Source: Ulva prolifera
Taxonomy: Eukaryota; Chlorophyta; Ulvophyceae; Ulvales; Ulvaceae
Length of the DNA: 64,000 nucleotides
NCBI GenBank assembly: GCA_023078555.1
Contig: CM041203.1
Location: forward strand, 763,481 to 827,480
Direction: 5' to 3'
Shown here in pieces: positions 22,160 to 32,873 of this stretch (positions within the stretch are counted from its first letter, which is position 1; each line of letters starts with the position of its first letter). The notes beneath the pieces are model-generated. The model saw only the letters and a program-made list of their open reading frames with translations. It was not told the DNA's origin and did not search any database. The translations under genes were made by a program, and so were the position numbers.

Positions 22160-24987
22160 ATAGCTCAGATGTAGTTAGAAAGGACAGTGGCCGGGCAGCG
22201 AGCCGTTGCTAGGAATTCACACGCAAATCCACTCACGTAGTCATGGCACTAGGCCGGGTACGAGCATGTACCACAGCCCGGCCGGTGATGCCAGCCAAAG
22301 ACTGAAGCCCCGCACGGAGCACAAGAGCATTCCCCTTGCACAACGCCACACTCAACCGACGCAGAGCATTCGTCACAAACAAAGCACGGTTCACCTTACC
22401 ACACCGAGACGCAACCTCCGCCAGCCGATTCAAGTGATTCATGGCAGGCTGTCCCAAGCGACCATGCGTCTCATGCGATAACGGCACAAAACTATACGCA
22501 TCAGGGTCGTACAAATGATAAGCAGTGCGTTTCTGCACGTCCCGCGTCTCCGCAGCACCCCCGTCCTCCCGGGCCGCACGGCCGCAATAGGAATCAGCAC
22601 AGGGGTTCACAACCGACACATCTCCTATGCACAAAGCGTCACCCGGCGGCATAAACATGATGTCCCCAAGTTTCTCCAGGGCCACCGCCCTGAACACCCG
22701 CTCCAGCGCCGTCGCCTGCGCGGCAGCGGCCTGCTCCCCGGGCCCCGCTGGATCCTGGGCACCCGGCGCCGCTGCCGTCGCCAGGGCCGCAGCCTGCGCT
22801 GCGTCCGGCGCGTGGCGCCCCATCTGGGCGCTGTGTCCGACATCGGCGTCGGCGGCCGGAGCAGTCGCAAGTGCCGGCGCCGCGTCCGCACGCGCGACCG
22901 GCGGCGGCGGCGGGGCTGCAGGCATCGGCTCCGCGGGCAAGGTCGCCCCGCGCGAAGGGCCCGCGATCTGGGAGGCGGGCTGGGGCAGAGCAGGGGGCGG
23001 ACACGGCGGGCCAGCATGGATCTGCCTCGAGCGAACGAACGGCGCTGTGCGCGGGATGCGCGTGGATGCCACACATGCGTGGGACCCGATCTCGCGCCAT
23101 TGTTTTTTAACGATATTGTGGCGCGAAGTCCAGGTCCCCGCATTGTGTGTGCAATTCATCGCGTGGTCGAGATCATGCGGCTGTATGAATGTGCCACATC
23201 CGCAGCGCGAGCCGACTGCATTGGGAGGGGCTGGAAACATGCCCAGGAGATACCTGATGCACAGCATGAACTCAATGTCAGTCATCAGCAGCGCCTGGGA
23301 GAGCGGCAGGGTGCTCAACCAAAGGGTGGCTGCACGGCAAGCACAGCTGCAAAGCCGTGCCAAGTTGCATGCACCCTCGAGCGTGGCGACGTCATGGCTG
23401 GCAAGCAGAGCCGCCCGGCGGCGCAGGGCAACCACCTTGGTGATACGCTGCTGCATACCAGGTAACACCTTGGCGATGGTGTCGCCGCTCGCCGGCCCGG
23501 GCAGCTCCGGATGGAGCTGCTGAGCGACGTTGAGGGCCTGCCAGGTTTCCTGCAAGTGTTGCCCGTGCGGCCCCCGGAACGGCTGCATGCACTCAGGGCC
23601 TCCTGCGAATGCCTTGTGGCTCACCGCAGCTGCAGCGTACGCTCCGTCCGCGACCTCCGGCGGCGTGGACATGACGCCCAGGCCACCGAGGCGCGCTGGA
23701 AGGACGGCTTGTGTGGCCGCAGGGGGGTCGTCCCGCGGGACGCACATGATTTCATTCACCGCAGCCAGGACAGACGCCTCCGTCCAGCGCGTGTGATCGG
23801 AAATGTGCGCCCACGGCACCGCCCTGGTGTAGTGCAGCATACGGCGTTGGCAGGACATTGTGAGCACCAAGAACTGGTCTTGCGCTTTCAAGGGCAAGCG
23901 CATCATCTTCTCGATGGTGGCGCACACCTTGTCGGCCGTCGCTTCCGCGTGCGCCGTCTCAAACGCCGGGGTGCCAATGGGCGTGCCGGTGATGACGGTG
24001 CCCTCCGTGGCATGCGTTATGCCGAGCGTGGCTGCGACGGCTCCCGCATGCTGGGGGTCGCGCGAATAGGCCGTGCACTTGTGCAGCTGGGGCTCCAGCC
24101 CGAGGGGCTCTGCTGCTGAGACCAGCGCACGGAATGCGGCGGCGGCGTCCACGCTCTGCCCGGCGATGGTGCAGTCGTCATGATACGCCATGAGGGCGGC
24201 CGTGACCTCCCTCTCGGGTGGCTGGTGCTGGGCCTGCACTGCCTGGAGGGGGCCCTGGAGGGCCAGGCCGAAGAGCAGCGGGCTGATGGGGTCGCCTTGA
24301 CGCACGCCGCGCTGCGATGTGATCGCAGCGGTGACGGGCGGTGCGCCGTCGATGTAGAGATTTGCGGGGAACCTGTAAAGCATGGTGGCGAAGGGCAGCA
24401 GCGCAGGCTTGTGAGACGCAACGTCCTCCAAGATGGCTGCACGGGACATCATGTTGAATGCATTCTTCCAGTCCAGCTGCACAAGCACGACATCGTTCCA
24501 CGCTTGCAGCACGGCGCGCGCAGCGTGGCCCAGGTTCTGCGCGCCCCCTGGCACCCCGACCCCCACCTGCAGCGGCGCGAGGGAGGTACCTAGGCCACTG
24601 CACAGGGTCATGGCGCACAGGCTTACCAGGCGCTGCCACGTCTCTGCAATGGCGATAGGGCGGACGCCTCCCTGTGGCTTCTGCTGCGGGAGGAGGCGGC
24701 AGTCCAGCAAGCGCGGGAGGTGTGGCAGCCGGCCGGCGAGGGCCGCGTTCATGAAGCGGTGACTCTCCGTGAATGCGGCCGTGGAGGCCGTGCCGGCAGC
24801 CCGGATGTGCTCATACGTCCACCCTGACAGGCCTGGGCCGCTGCCCTTCGGCAGCTTGTCGAGCAAGGCGCGGAGCATCGCCTCGTCGATTTGCAGCTGG
24901 GGCGCGGGCTCAGCGGGCTGCGTGTCGGGGGGCAGCGCTTCTGTGGGATGCAGTCATAGCTCAGGTGTATGTAGTTACAAAGGACAG
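22160..24987 (-). mobile_element. 5'-truncated LINE (non-LTR retrotransposon) with flanking direct repeats
   Basis: Body from about 24955 to 22188 on the minus strand, flanked by similar sequences at 24956-24987 and 22160-22187 (both atagctcag, then gtagtta-aaaggacag). These can be read as a target-site duplication of about 30 bp or, because the same motif ends the element, as insertion next to another copy. The 5' end is truncated just before the reverse transcriptase; the 3' region after the ORF is about 50 bp and ends near CTGTCCTTT-TAAC. The unbroken ORF suggests a recent insertion. Confidence 0.75.
22233..24878 (-). CDS. LINE reverse transcriptase with C-terminal restriction-like endonuclease
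   Basis: 881 codons with no interruption. The N-terminus enters directly at the fingers (LPKGSGPGLSGWTYEHIR). Reverse transcriptase motifs follow in order: RPIAIAETWQRLVSLC, VLVQLDWKNAFNMMSR, GVRQGDPISPLLFGLALQ and the active site MAYHDDCTIAG (YHDD, an uncommon form of the usual F/Y-A-D-D). A zinc-finger-like CGCGTFIQPHDLDHAMNC comes next, then an Ala/Pro-rich linker, then a restriction-like endonuclease region (GDVSVVNP, ETRDVQKRTAYH, ETHGRLGQPAMNHLNRLA). This order is typical of LINEs that nick the target with a C-terminal endonuclease. Any N-terminal DNA-binding domain is lost through truncation. Confidence 0.9.
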   Translation of the reverse strand: MLRALLDKLPKGSGPGLSGWTYEHIRAAGTASTAAFTESHRFMNAALAGRLPHLPRLLDCRLLPQQKPQGGVRPIAIAETWQRLVSLCAMTLCSGLGTSLAPLQVGVGVPGGAQNLGHAARAVLQAWNDVVLVQLDWKNAFNMMSRAAILEDVASHKPALLPFATMLYRFPANLYIDGAPPVTAAITSQRGVRQGDPISPLLFGLALQGPLQAVQAQHQPPEREVTAALMAYHDDCTIAGQSVDAAAAFRALVSAAEPLGLEPQLHKCTAYSRDPQHAGAVAATLGITHATEGTVITGTPIGTPAFETAHAEATADKVCATIEKMMRLPLKAQDQFLVLTMSCQRRMLHYTRAVPWAHISDHTRWTEASVLAAVNEIMCVPRDDPPAATQAVLPARLGGLGVMSTPPEVADGAYAAAAVSHKAFAGGPECMQPFRGPHGQHLQETWQALNVAQQLHPELPGPASGDTIAKVLPGMQQRITKVVALRRRAALLASHDVATLEGACNLARLCSCACRAATLWLSTLPLSQALLMTDIEFMLCIRYLLGMFPAPPNAVGSRCGCGTFIQPHDLDHAMNCTHNAGTWTSRHNIVKKQWREIGSHACVASTRIPRTAPFVRSRQIHAGPPCPPPALPQPASQIAGPSRGATLPAEPMPAAPPPPPVARADAAPALATAPAADADVGHSAQMGRHAPDAAQAAALATAAAPGAQDPAGPGEQAAAAQATALERVFRAVALEKLGDIMFMPPGDALCIGDVSVVNPCADSYCGRAAREDGGAAETRDVQKRTAYHLYDPDAYSFVPLSHETHGRLGQPAMNHLNRLAEVASRCGKVNRALFVTNALRRLSVALCKGNALVLRAGLQSLAGITGRAVVHARTRPSAMTT

Positions 24988-25427
24988 AGAAGGACAGACA
25001 GGTGTATGTATGTATGTTTGTGTGCATAATGGTATCTGCATTATCTCGTTGATCTCAAAGGAGGATTCTTGGATACAGGCGGACTGGTTCAGCACACAAG
25101 CCCCAGTGTGAACGATCGTCTGTGCTTGTTCTGCACGAGAGCCATAAACTCGTTCATCTGACCGCTATGCTCTGAGTTCAAGTGACACATGTGAATGATG
25201 GCCCTGCTATATGTCTTCACTTTTTCATACATCACACAGGTGACTCAGGTCCCTGACACCCTAAAGTATCTCGACCGTGGTCAGCTCGTGCCACGGAAAA
25301 CGATCATCACATCTGGCAGTCTCAACAAACGAAACCAGCTGGACATGCAAAAGCGCCCAGGCAGGTTCTGATGGACAGCCTTTTCTGGTATTGTGCACCA
25401 TGCAGGCAATGAATGTATAGTCGAACA
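24988..25427. other. No gene seen
   Basis: Starts with a GTATGTATGTATGT stretch, which on the minus strand is a LINE-type CATA tail, then unique sequence without a supportable frame. Confidence 0.45.
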
Positions 25428-26051
25428 TCACATGCCTGTGGGGAATGGAGCATCATCTCTCAGCGCTCGTAGTGTGTCCAGTGTCCCCATGGCTGCTATC
25501 TGCGATTTGCCAGGCGTCTCTGCTTTGACGTCCCCTGACTGCGGCCAGCTCATCGAAGACGACAGCCATGGCTGGTACATGTGCCATGACTCGTCCACCT
25601 GTGCGGCTGCAGGCGGGCCCATCGGCGAGCTGGTGGGGCGGTCCAGGCTCCTATGGAGTCCAGTCTTGCCAGGCGTTGCGGCCCCAGCACCTGCGTTCTG
25701 TGGCGAATGCAAGAACGCCCGGGCTGTGTGTGGCGTTGACGCAAATGAGCTGCTTGCGCCCATGCCGCTGCCTTCTGCAACATTTGCGGGCTGTGCAGGC
25801 GGAAAGTTCTGCTCGTCCAGCCCTGCATAGTCCATCGCTGCCATCGTGTCATGCAGGCCCGGATTGTGTACGTACAACAGTTGTACCTGGCTGCCACCAA
25901 CTTTGGCGCACACCTGCCAGAGTACCTTGTGCAATGTGAACCCGGCTGGATACAAGGAAGCTAGCAGGCAACACTTTTTCTTCAGCCCGACGCCAAATAC
26001 ATGCACTCCTGTGAAGCTGCGTGTTGCGGCTCTGTCAAACAAATGCATCAT
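25428..26051 (-). CDS. Hypothetical protein, 207 residues
   Basis: Not recognised. One open frame from an ATG at 26051. The first 75 residues look folded (MMHLFDRAATRSFTGVHVFG, LLASLYPAGFTLHKVLWQVC, VQLLYVHNPGLHDTMAAMDY). The rest is low-complexity Ser/Pro/Ala with TPGKTGLHRS and TPGKSQIAAM, possible phosphorylation sites. Possible donors inside (GTACTCTGGC, GTGTGCGCC) mean the true exon structure may differ. The other strand has comparable frames of poorer composition. Confidence 0.45.
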   Translation of the reverse strand: MMHLFDRAATRSFTGVHVFGVGLKKKCCLLASLYPAGFTLHKVLWQVCAKVGGSQVQLLYVHNPGLHDTMAAMDYAGLDEQNFPPAQPANVAEGSGMGASSSFASTPHTARAFLHSPQNAGAGAATPGKTGLHRSLDRPTSSPMGPPAAAQVDESWHMYQPWLSSSMSWPQSGDVKAETPGKSQIAAMGTLDTLRALRDDAPFPTGM

Positions 26052-27613
26052 CCAGGCAAGCCCGCTGTGCTACAGTCATGATTCACTGTCAGGCAGCAGT
26101 GGCTTGGCGATGCTACGTCTTGCAGGAACCTGTACAACATGGACTTGCCCGAGTGCCGCCTCATGAGCTTGCGCTGAAGGACATGAGGCCGTTATGGCAT
26201 CGTGAAGCTGCGATGCGGCGCCAGCCCAGTGCTGATGACGACTCTGCACCTCGTTTCCGGCTTCCAGACGTTGTTGAGGAAGAGTGGCACATTTCGGGCT
26301 GGCTGGTCTCCAAGGTTACCTTTCGAGAACTTGAGCCTCAGTCAAGGGTTTGCCTGATGTGACTGTTTGACGTGCGTCAGAGAGCCTTGCACATGATTGA
26401 GAGCTGGTCAGACTCTGTGTAGCATCGAAGCAAATCAGCGGCAAGGGGATCTATGCCTGCGCCATGGCATTGACTACAGACGACAATGCCAATCCACACT
26501 GGAACATTGCCAGCCAGTATAGGCTCATATCATATGCTTGCTTGTGGCAGGACTTGCCGGGATGGTGTGGCCCACCACTGCCACCTTGTCCTGATCAGGC
26601 CGGCAAGAGGCACATGTGAATTGATACCCACTGAGAAGTGCCCAGGTACTACAACCATGTTGAGAACGGCTCATGCGAAAACTGCAGACGTGGTGGCTGA
26701 CTGCGATTTATCCAGCTTCTCCTGTGTTTGCCCAGGCTGCCGCCTGCATCATGCCGCATGCACATGCTCTATGGGGAAGAGGTGCTGCTACGACCGCAGT
26801 ATGAGGCATCCACCCGAGAAATGTAGATGTTACATCAAATCTGGCCTCTCCACCATCTCACATTCCGCGGCGTGTGAGCGACTCGTTTACTCAGCCAGGA
26901 TCAACCTTGGCCGCTGAAGAAAACATCGAGGCGGGGTAACTGCCGTCGCATGTACATATCTCTGAGGCAGCGCCCTTGCTGAAGGCGATCTTCAGCAAAG
27001 GCCAACCGGAAAGTCCAAACATCAGGACTGACACATCAAAAGAGCATGCATCTTGTGGATGAAGGGAGTTAATCACATGAAGGATATATCAGGAAGCAGT
27101 TCAAACGTCAAGAAGAGAGCACTTGCACAGGCAGGCGTCGTGAGACCTCGGCTCGACAGATCCTTGCACATATTTGAGACCTTTCACAAGCTGCAGGTTC
27201 GACGCTGTTGCCCTTTGCCGATGCTAAGAGACAATACTCATGCTGCGAAGCCGTTTGCCACAGCAAACATAAGAGAAATGGCCGTTGTTGGCATATAGGA
27301 GATAGGCCCACCGATGATTCCGCTCACGCCGTATTACGCGTCATTGCGCTGGCCGTCACCACAGACACGGGCGAGAATCCCTGGCGGGGCCAGCCAACAT
27401 GCAGGTAGAGCGCCCAGCAGGGAGAAAATTCCGATGCGGCTCCTTTGCGAATGATTCCATCAATCTTGGATGTCATACGCGGCACCAGTGTTCCGCAAGT
27501 GTGATAGTTTGTACGTCATGGCTTGATCGCCCAGATCGCACGAGTTGCACGCCTTGCTGCACCCGAGGCGCTATGACAGGGAAGCCTGCAAGATGACATG
27601 AAGTTTCGAGATC
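26052..27613 (+). other. Weak exon-like frames upstream of NAA50
   Basis: A frame at 26127-26362 (after a TTGCAG acceptor) has a coding-like stretch (FRLPDVVEEEWHISGWLVSK) and a Cys-rich frame covers 26720-26917, but no joint or domain could be established. The rest shows nothing. Confidence 0.3.
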
Positions 27614-28348
27614 ATGTCCGGGAGCAAGGAGGTGATCACCTTTGAAGGGATCCAGGCAAGTTCAATCGAACTGCTGAAGGATCTGAATTCCATCATCTTC
27701 CCTATCAAGTACAAGGTAGTAATATGATCGTTTATCAATTCATGGGACGCCTTGGGCCCTGTTGGAGAGACCGTACCTCCTTGCCCATGTCGCTGATGCG
27801 GCTTAAACCAGACCAACAGTATCTCACGAGGATTCCTTGAGACAGGCAGAGTTGGCCCATGCAGGACAATCTGTATAGAGACGTCCTCACATGTGGGGAC
27901 GTCACACAACTTGCTATGACCAACGGCAAGTGCATAGGCGCAATTGCTTGCCGCCTGCAGATGCTGTCGGACGGATCTGCCAAGCTGTACATACTGACTC
28001 TTGGGGTACTTGAGGCCTACCGTAACAAGGGTATTGGTGCGAGCCCGTCTTCTTTGCATTCGGGTGCAGCTGATGCGATTCGAAACGCCTGACACAGTCC
28101 CATGGCATTCAGGTTCGGAGTTGTTGAAGCGCAGTATGATGGTCTGCTCCTGTGATGAAGTCATCAAACACGCAGAGCTGCACGTTCACACCATCAATGC
28201 TGGGGCGATACGATTTTATAAGCAACATGGCTTTTCCAGTGTGAAAATCCTGCGTGGATACTACTCCAAGCTGACTCCTGGGGATGCAGTCTTGCTACGA
28301 AAGGATATTGAACATGTTCAGGAGACTGAAGAGGTGGCACAAGTGTAA
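27614..28348 (+). CDS. NAA50: N-alpha-acetyltransferase 50 (NatE catalytic subunit)
   Basis: GNAT-fold enzyme that acetylates protein N-termini using acetyl-CoA, working with the NatA complex on ribosomes and in sister-chromatid cohesion in animals. Exons 27614-27715, 27865-28036 and 28113-28348 join to 169 residues, exactly the human length. Seen: GIQASSIELLKDLNSIIFP, then YKDNLYRDVLTCGDV, CIGAIACRLQ, KLYILTLGVLEAYRNKGIG (the acetyl-CoA loop RxxGxG completed across an intron as GIGSELLKR), HAELHVHTINAGAIRFYKQH and the GFSSVKILRGYYSKLTPGDA end. Donors are GTAGTA and GTGCGA; the second intron is only 76 bp. The stop overlaps a TGTAA. Confidence 0.94.
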
Positions 28349-28756
28349 ACAAAAAGCAATCACGTAGCGACTCTCGAGAATTTCTCGAAACAGACATCAG
28401 GGAGTGTTATCAGCATTCTGTTTGCAATCCTACATTCCACACGATCAGCGATTCACTGCAAGCGGGACTCCGGAAGGCTTCCTCCTTCAGATAAGTAGAT
28501 GCACACAGATCACAGATGTTCAACATGCTGCAAGTGTATTGATGCAACGGAGACAGACAGAAACATCGTCCATCTCCGCTGGGGTGCAAGGCAGCACCTC
28601 ATAGCTTCCATATCCACAATACGTCAAAACTATCATTCTCCCTTCCAGTACAGGTCCAAAAAGGTCCCACCACAACCATGCTAAAATGTACATCGCACAT
28701 GCGCTTGATGCCAAGGACACCAAACAGTGTCCAAGATCAGGCTCATGCATAGGAGT
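28349..28756. other. Convergent intergenic region
   Basis: Between the NAA50 stop (+) and the SNF2-like stop (-). Nothing recognisable; two 3' ends are expected here. Confidence 0.5.
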
Positions 28757-31700
28757 CTAATGCAGTGCCTTGGCCGCGCCTGTGAAGGAGGGATGGTGCC
28801 GGAGCACCTCGGCCCGTACAGCTGCGGAAAGCATGTCCGAGCACGAGGCGTCCGATCCGTCGCCGCCACCACACGAAGACGCGCGAGAAGACCCACTCCG
28901 CACGCTGCCCTTGCTCTGCCGTTGCTGCTGCAGCTCCGCAACGCTCTCATCCATGGACCCCTGCGTCACGAGGCGGCAGAATGTGGTCATCGTCGCCTTG
29001 CCGACTTTCAGGCAGCACGCCTCCACTGCTTTCTCAGCCTGCACAATAGCCACGGCCGTCAGCTGATGCAACATTTAGCCTGCCGCACTGGCAACCACTG
29101 CAACAAATGCCAGCTGGCGCATCATGGTGCAAGCACACGGGGTGCGTGCGAGATGGTGGTGCAGGCCTTCCAGACGAGTCGGCCGCAGTGTAGGTGCAGG
29201 AGCGCATCCGCGAAACAGCACCAAAACTACAGCGCAATCAAAGGAACAGGGCGAGAGCATGAGGGAGGCGCACAGCTCGGTTGATGCCGCTATCATAGAA
29301 AATGCAGAGGTCCGCCTTGGATAGATCGAGACTCGGCAGCTGCAGCGCAGCCTGGTGCTGCAGCAACACCACCGTCGCTGCGCCGGCTGCAAAGTCCGCC
29401 GCGGCTCGCTCGGCGGCCTCGGGAGACGACTCGGTGTCTATCTGCACGAAGCTGACGCCGCGGGGCCCCAGCAGTGCCGCGCAGATGTCCAGCACGGCCG
29501 GGAACGATGACGAGATGACCGCCGGCCCGGCCGTTTGCAGCATGTGCATCATTGAGCCGCTCTTGGACGCCTGCTCGATAACGGACGACTGCACAGCACA
29601 CAGCACTCAGTCCAGCACCGCTTGCCCCCAGTCCGACACAAGCGTTCAACCACCGTGTAGATGTCAACAGGCTGTGCATCTCAACGCCCACATGTCAACG
29701 TCCCATTGCAAGATGCGACAGTGGAAACAACACGTTGGAGTACATATGCACGCAATCACACGCAGCAACGCAGGGCCGAGCGAGACAGACCAGTGGCTCT
29801 GGGGGAGGCGCACCGGCAGCTTGAGGTGGCTGAGGTTGGGCATCTTGCAGCAGAGCTTGTGTGCTGTGATGTCTGGCAGCGCGTCCAGGCTATCCAGGTC
29901 ATCCGGAGCACGCAGCACGTCTGCGAACGCAGCACGCGGCACGCTGCCACACGCCGTTTGAATCTCGTGCCGCGAGTCGGAGTAGTGCGACGTGCCCAGG
30001 AGTGGGTGCTGTGCGATCCGATACAGCGAAGTGAAGGCCTCGAGGAGCTTGTCGTGACCGGTGCGTTGCTTGCCTTCCGCCGTGTCTGACCTGCACCGCT
30101 ACCCCCGCGTCAGCATCGCAACAGCATGCACAGATCGAGACGTCTCCGCAGCCATAGTTGTTGGAGAACAGGCTGACATGGAACAGTTATCGGCACAACA
30201 TTTTAGACACGGGCAATGGATGCTGCATTACACCGTCACAAGACAAGGATCCTCGTTAGACGTAACAGATGTGCCGTGCTGAGGCAACAGGAGCAACACT
30301 GCTTAGTTCGCTGCACACATGTAAATCGACACAGGTACCACACAGGGCGGGAGAATGGAGAAGCTAGGGGGAGACACATCCGCTGGTGCATGATGGTGGG
30401 GGGACAGGCAGAGAGGCACAGAGGCTGCTGGGGGCGCACTTGGGGACAGCTGCAGAGCAGCAGGAGGGGACGGGCCGGGCCTCGAAGAGCTGCTGTGCGT
30501 GCTGTGCAGCGTGCTCGCGGTACACACGCGCGTGCGCCTCCGGCATGCAGCTGGATCGCTGCACGTACTGCTTGGGCGCCCACTGGTGGACGACTGCGTC
30601 GGCGGTGAGCTGCAGCAGGTACGGCGCCAACGCCTCCCGCATGCGCTTGCCCTCATGCTGCATGCACTGCCGCCAGTCAGGCACTGACATCGAGCCAGCA
30701 CCAAATGTACACACTAGCAGCCCGTGCCGGACTCGAGCGTCCGTCACAAACACAAAATCAAGCGCAAGCAATCGCAACCCTGCAACAATGCAAACAAGCT
30801 GCCATCGAGTAGCATGTGTGCTCACGGATCGGCTCGTACGTTGCTTCAATAAACTAACATCTCGCAACGAGCCCAGGAATGCAAGTACATGCCTTGATAT
30901 CAAATGTGCCGCCCAGCTACTCATGTTTGGCCCCACATGGGTGTTCAACGCGCACACATCTCGGCCACAGAGCATAGGCGCACGGCATACCTGTTCAGCT
31001 GCCGGGGAGGCGCAGGTGGCGAGCGTCAGCATGTTGCCCTGCCGGCAGTCCATCAGCTGCGGCTGCACCACCTCTAAAAGGTTACGCAGCAGCTGCGAGT
31101 CCATGGCGTCAGGGCCGTCGCATTCGAGCGCGATCCGCTGGTGGGCACCAGTCAGCACGCGCCGCCACACACGGAACTGCGCACGAGGGATGCTCCCGCA
31201 GCCCTCGGTGATTGCCAGCAGCCACGGCACCCGCTGCAGCAGGTCCACTGTGTCTTCTGACACCGCAGTCGCGGTTGAGACGAGCAGCACGTCACACGGC
31301 GGCGTCGCGCCGGCCGGGTCGACGGACTCGAGCCGCGCAGCAAAAGCCTCCACTTCTGCGCGCACGGGCTGCGACGAGCCGCAGTCCTCCAGTGTCGCAG
31401 TGTGCAAGGCCGGCGCCCAGCGTCGGAGCACAGAGCGCCAGCGAGCGAGGTGGTGGAGAGGCGCTACAATGACGGCGACGGCGTGGGGGAGGATGCGTTT
31501 GCGGTTGACAGTTGGGAGGGGCTTGCGGTTGCTACGCTGCATCAGCCCACACCACACAGCGGTCTGCAGGCAAAGCAAGCCACGTGAGCGCTCAAACGAC
31601 ACCTCAGAACACGCACACGGGTGCCAAACATTGCCCAGCCAGGGTACACTTCTGGAATCTCGCAGCCCTCCACGCCCGGAACAGGCATGGATAATCGAGC

Positions 31701-32540
31701 GTAACACATCAACAGAATACATTTTCTCAGCAAGATCTCCAAGATCACAGCTCAAACAAGGTGTTGCCCCTGCTTGGCTGTATTGCCCTGAACTGTGTTT
31801 ACCTACATGCACAGCACTTGCGCTGGGGAAGATGGAGGGGAGCGTACGATGGTGCGAGCGCCGAGACCGCGGTCCATGGAGAGGATGCAGCCGCGCGCAC
31901 TGTGCTGGATGAGGCACGCCATGAATCCCACAGCGGCGACCTGGTACGGCTTCAGGGTAGTGCAGTGTTGCCCCAGCATGCGCACGACGGCCTGCAGGCT
32001 CAGCCCGCCGAACGAGCACTGGAGTTCTGATGGGTTCTCCAGCCTCACAGAGCTCATACCGTCCCTGAAGTACCACAAACCAGACATTAGCTCACACGTG
32101 TTGCCTGCGGCGCCGTGCGGGAGATGATGCATGCATGCTGGCCATTTGCAGGGGGCATGGCAGGAAGGACAAGATGACATGAATTCGCCGCTTGTGAAGG
32201 TTGTGCTGGCAAAGAGACACAAAGTTGGGCTGCAGGGTTCTGTGCGTGGCTGCAGTGAGCTGCAGGCCGACGAGAGTGATACACAGGCCGAAAGGACTGC
32301 ACACCTGTCCTTGCAAATGCATTTGCTGAAGATCTGGCGCAGGTGGTCGCTCTGGCGCTTGCATTCCCCGAGCAGCACGTCATTGCCAATGAGGCTGTCC
32401 TCCAGCAGCTCCAGACCATCCTCTGTGTCGGAGCAGTCCGTCTCCCGCAGCACCGCCGCACTGTGCTGCCCAGCTAGGTCTCCAAAGCTGGCGACGCGTT
32501 CACAGCGCAGCCACTTGTGTGCACTGATGGCCCCTCGCAG
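28757..32540 (-). CDS. SNF2-family chromatin-remodeller-like protein with degenerate ATPase motifs
   Basis: Exons 32540-32305, 32064-31848, 31536-30984, 30683-30476, 30090-29814, 29588-29274 and 29038-28757 join in phase to 696 codons. Both helicase lobes are recognisable: TLKPYQVAAVGFMACLI then CILSMDRGLGARTI (motif I), VIVAPLHHLARWRSVLRRWA (Ia), LAITEGCGSIPRAQFRVWR (motif II region), MREALAPYLLQL, RIAQHPLLGTSHY, and a second lobe FVQIDTESSPEAAERA, ADLCIFYDSGINRA, CCLKVGK and FCRLVTQGSMDES. The catalytic residues are missing: GKT is GART, DEAH is TEGC, and the motif VI arginines are absent. Donors are GTGTGC, GTACGC, GTGCGC (three times) and one inferred GC donor. Likely nuclear; probably a non-catalytic scaffold, by inference. 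Confidence 0.82.
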
Positions 32541-32873
32541 CTGCACAGCAGTAGCGTTGTGAGAGCAGGGTTGTGTGTGGGGGTGTGGGGCATGAGTGCA
32601 CGGCGACCGTGCATTTGCAGTCATACCTGGAGTACAACGTGGCAGCGAGTCGCACACTGGAACCGAGTGGCTCGCCACACTGGTACAGATCAGAATGTGC
32701 ATTGGCGACGAAATGGCTCAGATGTCATAGCGCCCTGACCATTGTGGAACACGATGCAGAATCGGATCCGCTGATGATCAACGGAACCTGACTGTGTAAA
32801 CAGCACTGAGGTCATGCAGCAAAACCGACGCAGTGCGAATCAGCTGAGAAATGCCCCTGAGAAATACCCGTTT

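Noticed and set aside
22515-24762. Several long + strand frames over the LINE
   Set aside because: Opposite-strand shadows of a GC-rich reverse transcriptase ORF.
30386-31912. 508-codon + strand frame
   Set aside because: Shadow of the SNF2-like exons. The minus strand gives two recognisable helicase lobes with phased splice sites; the + frame has no conserved content.
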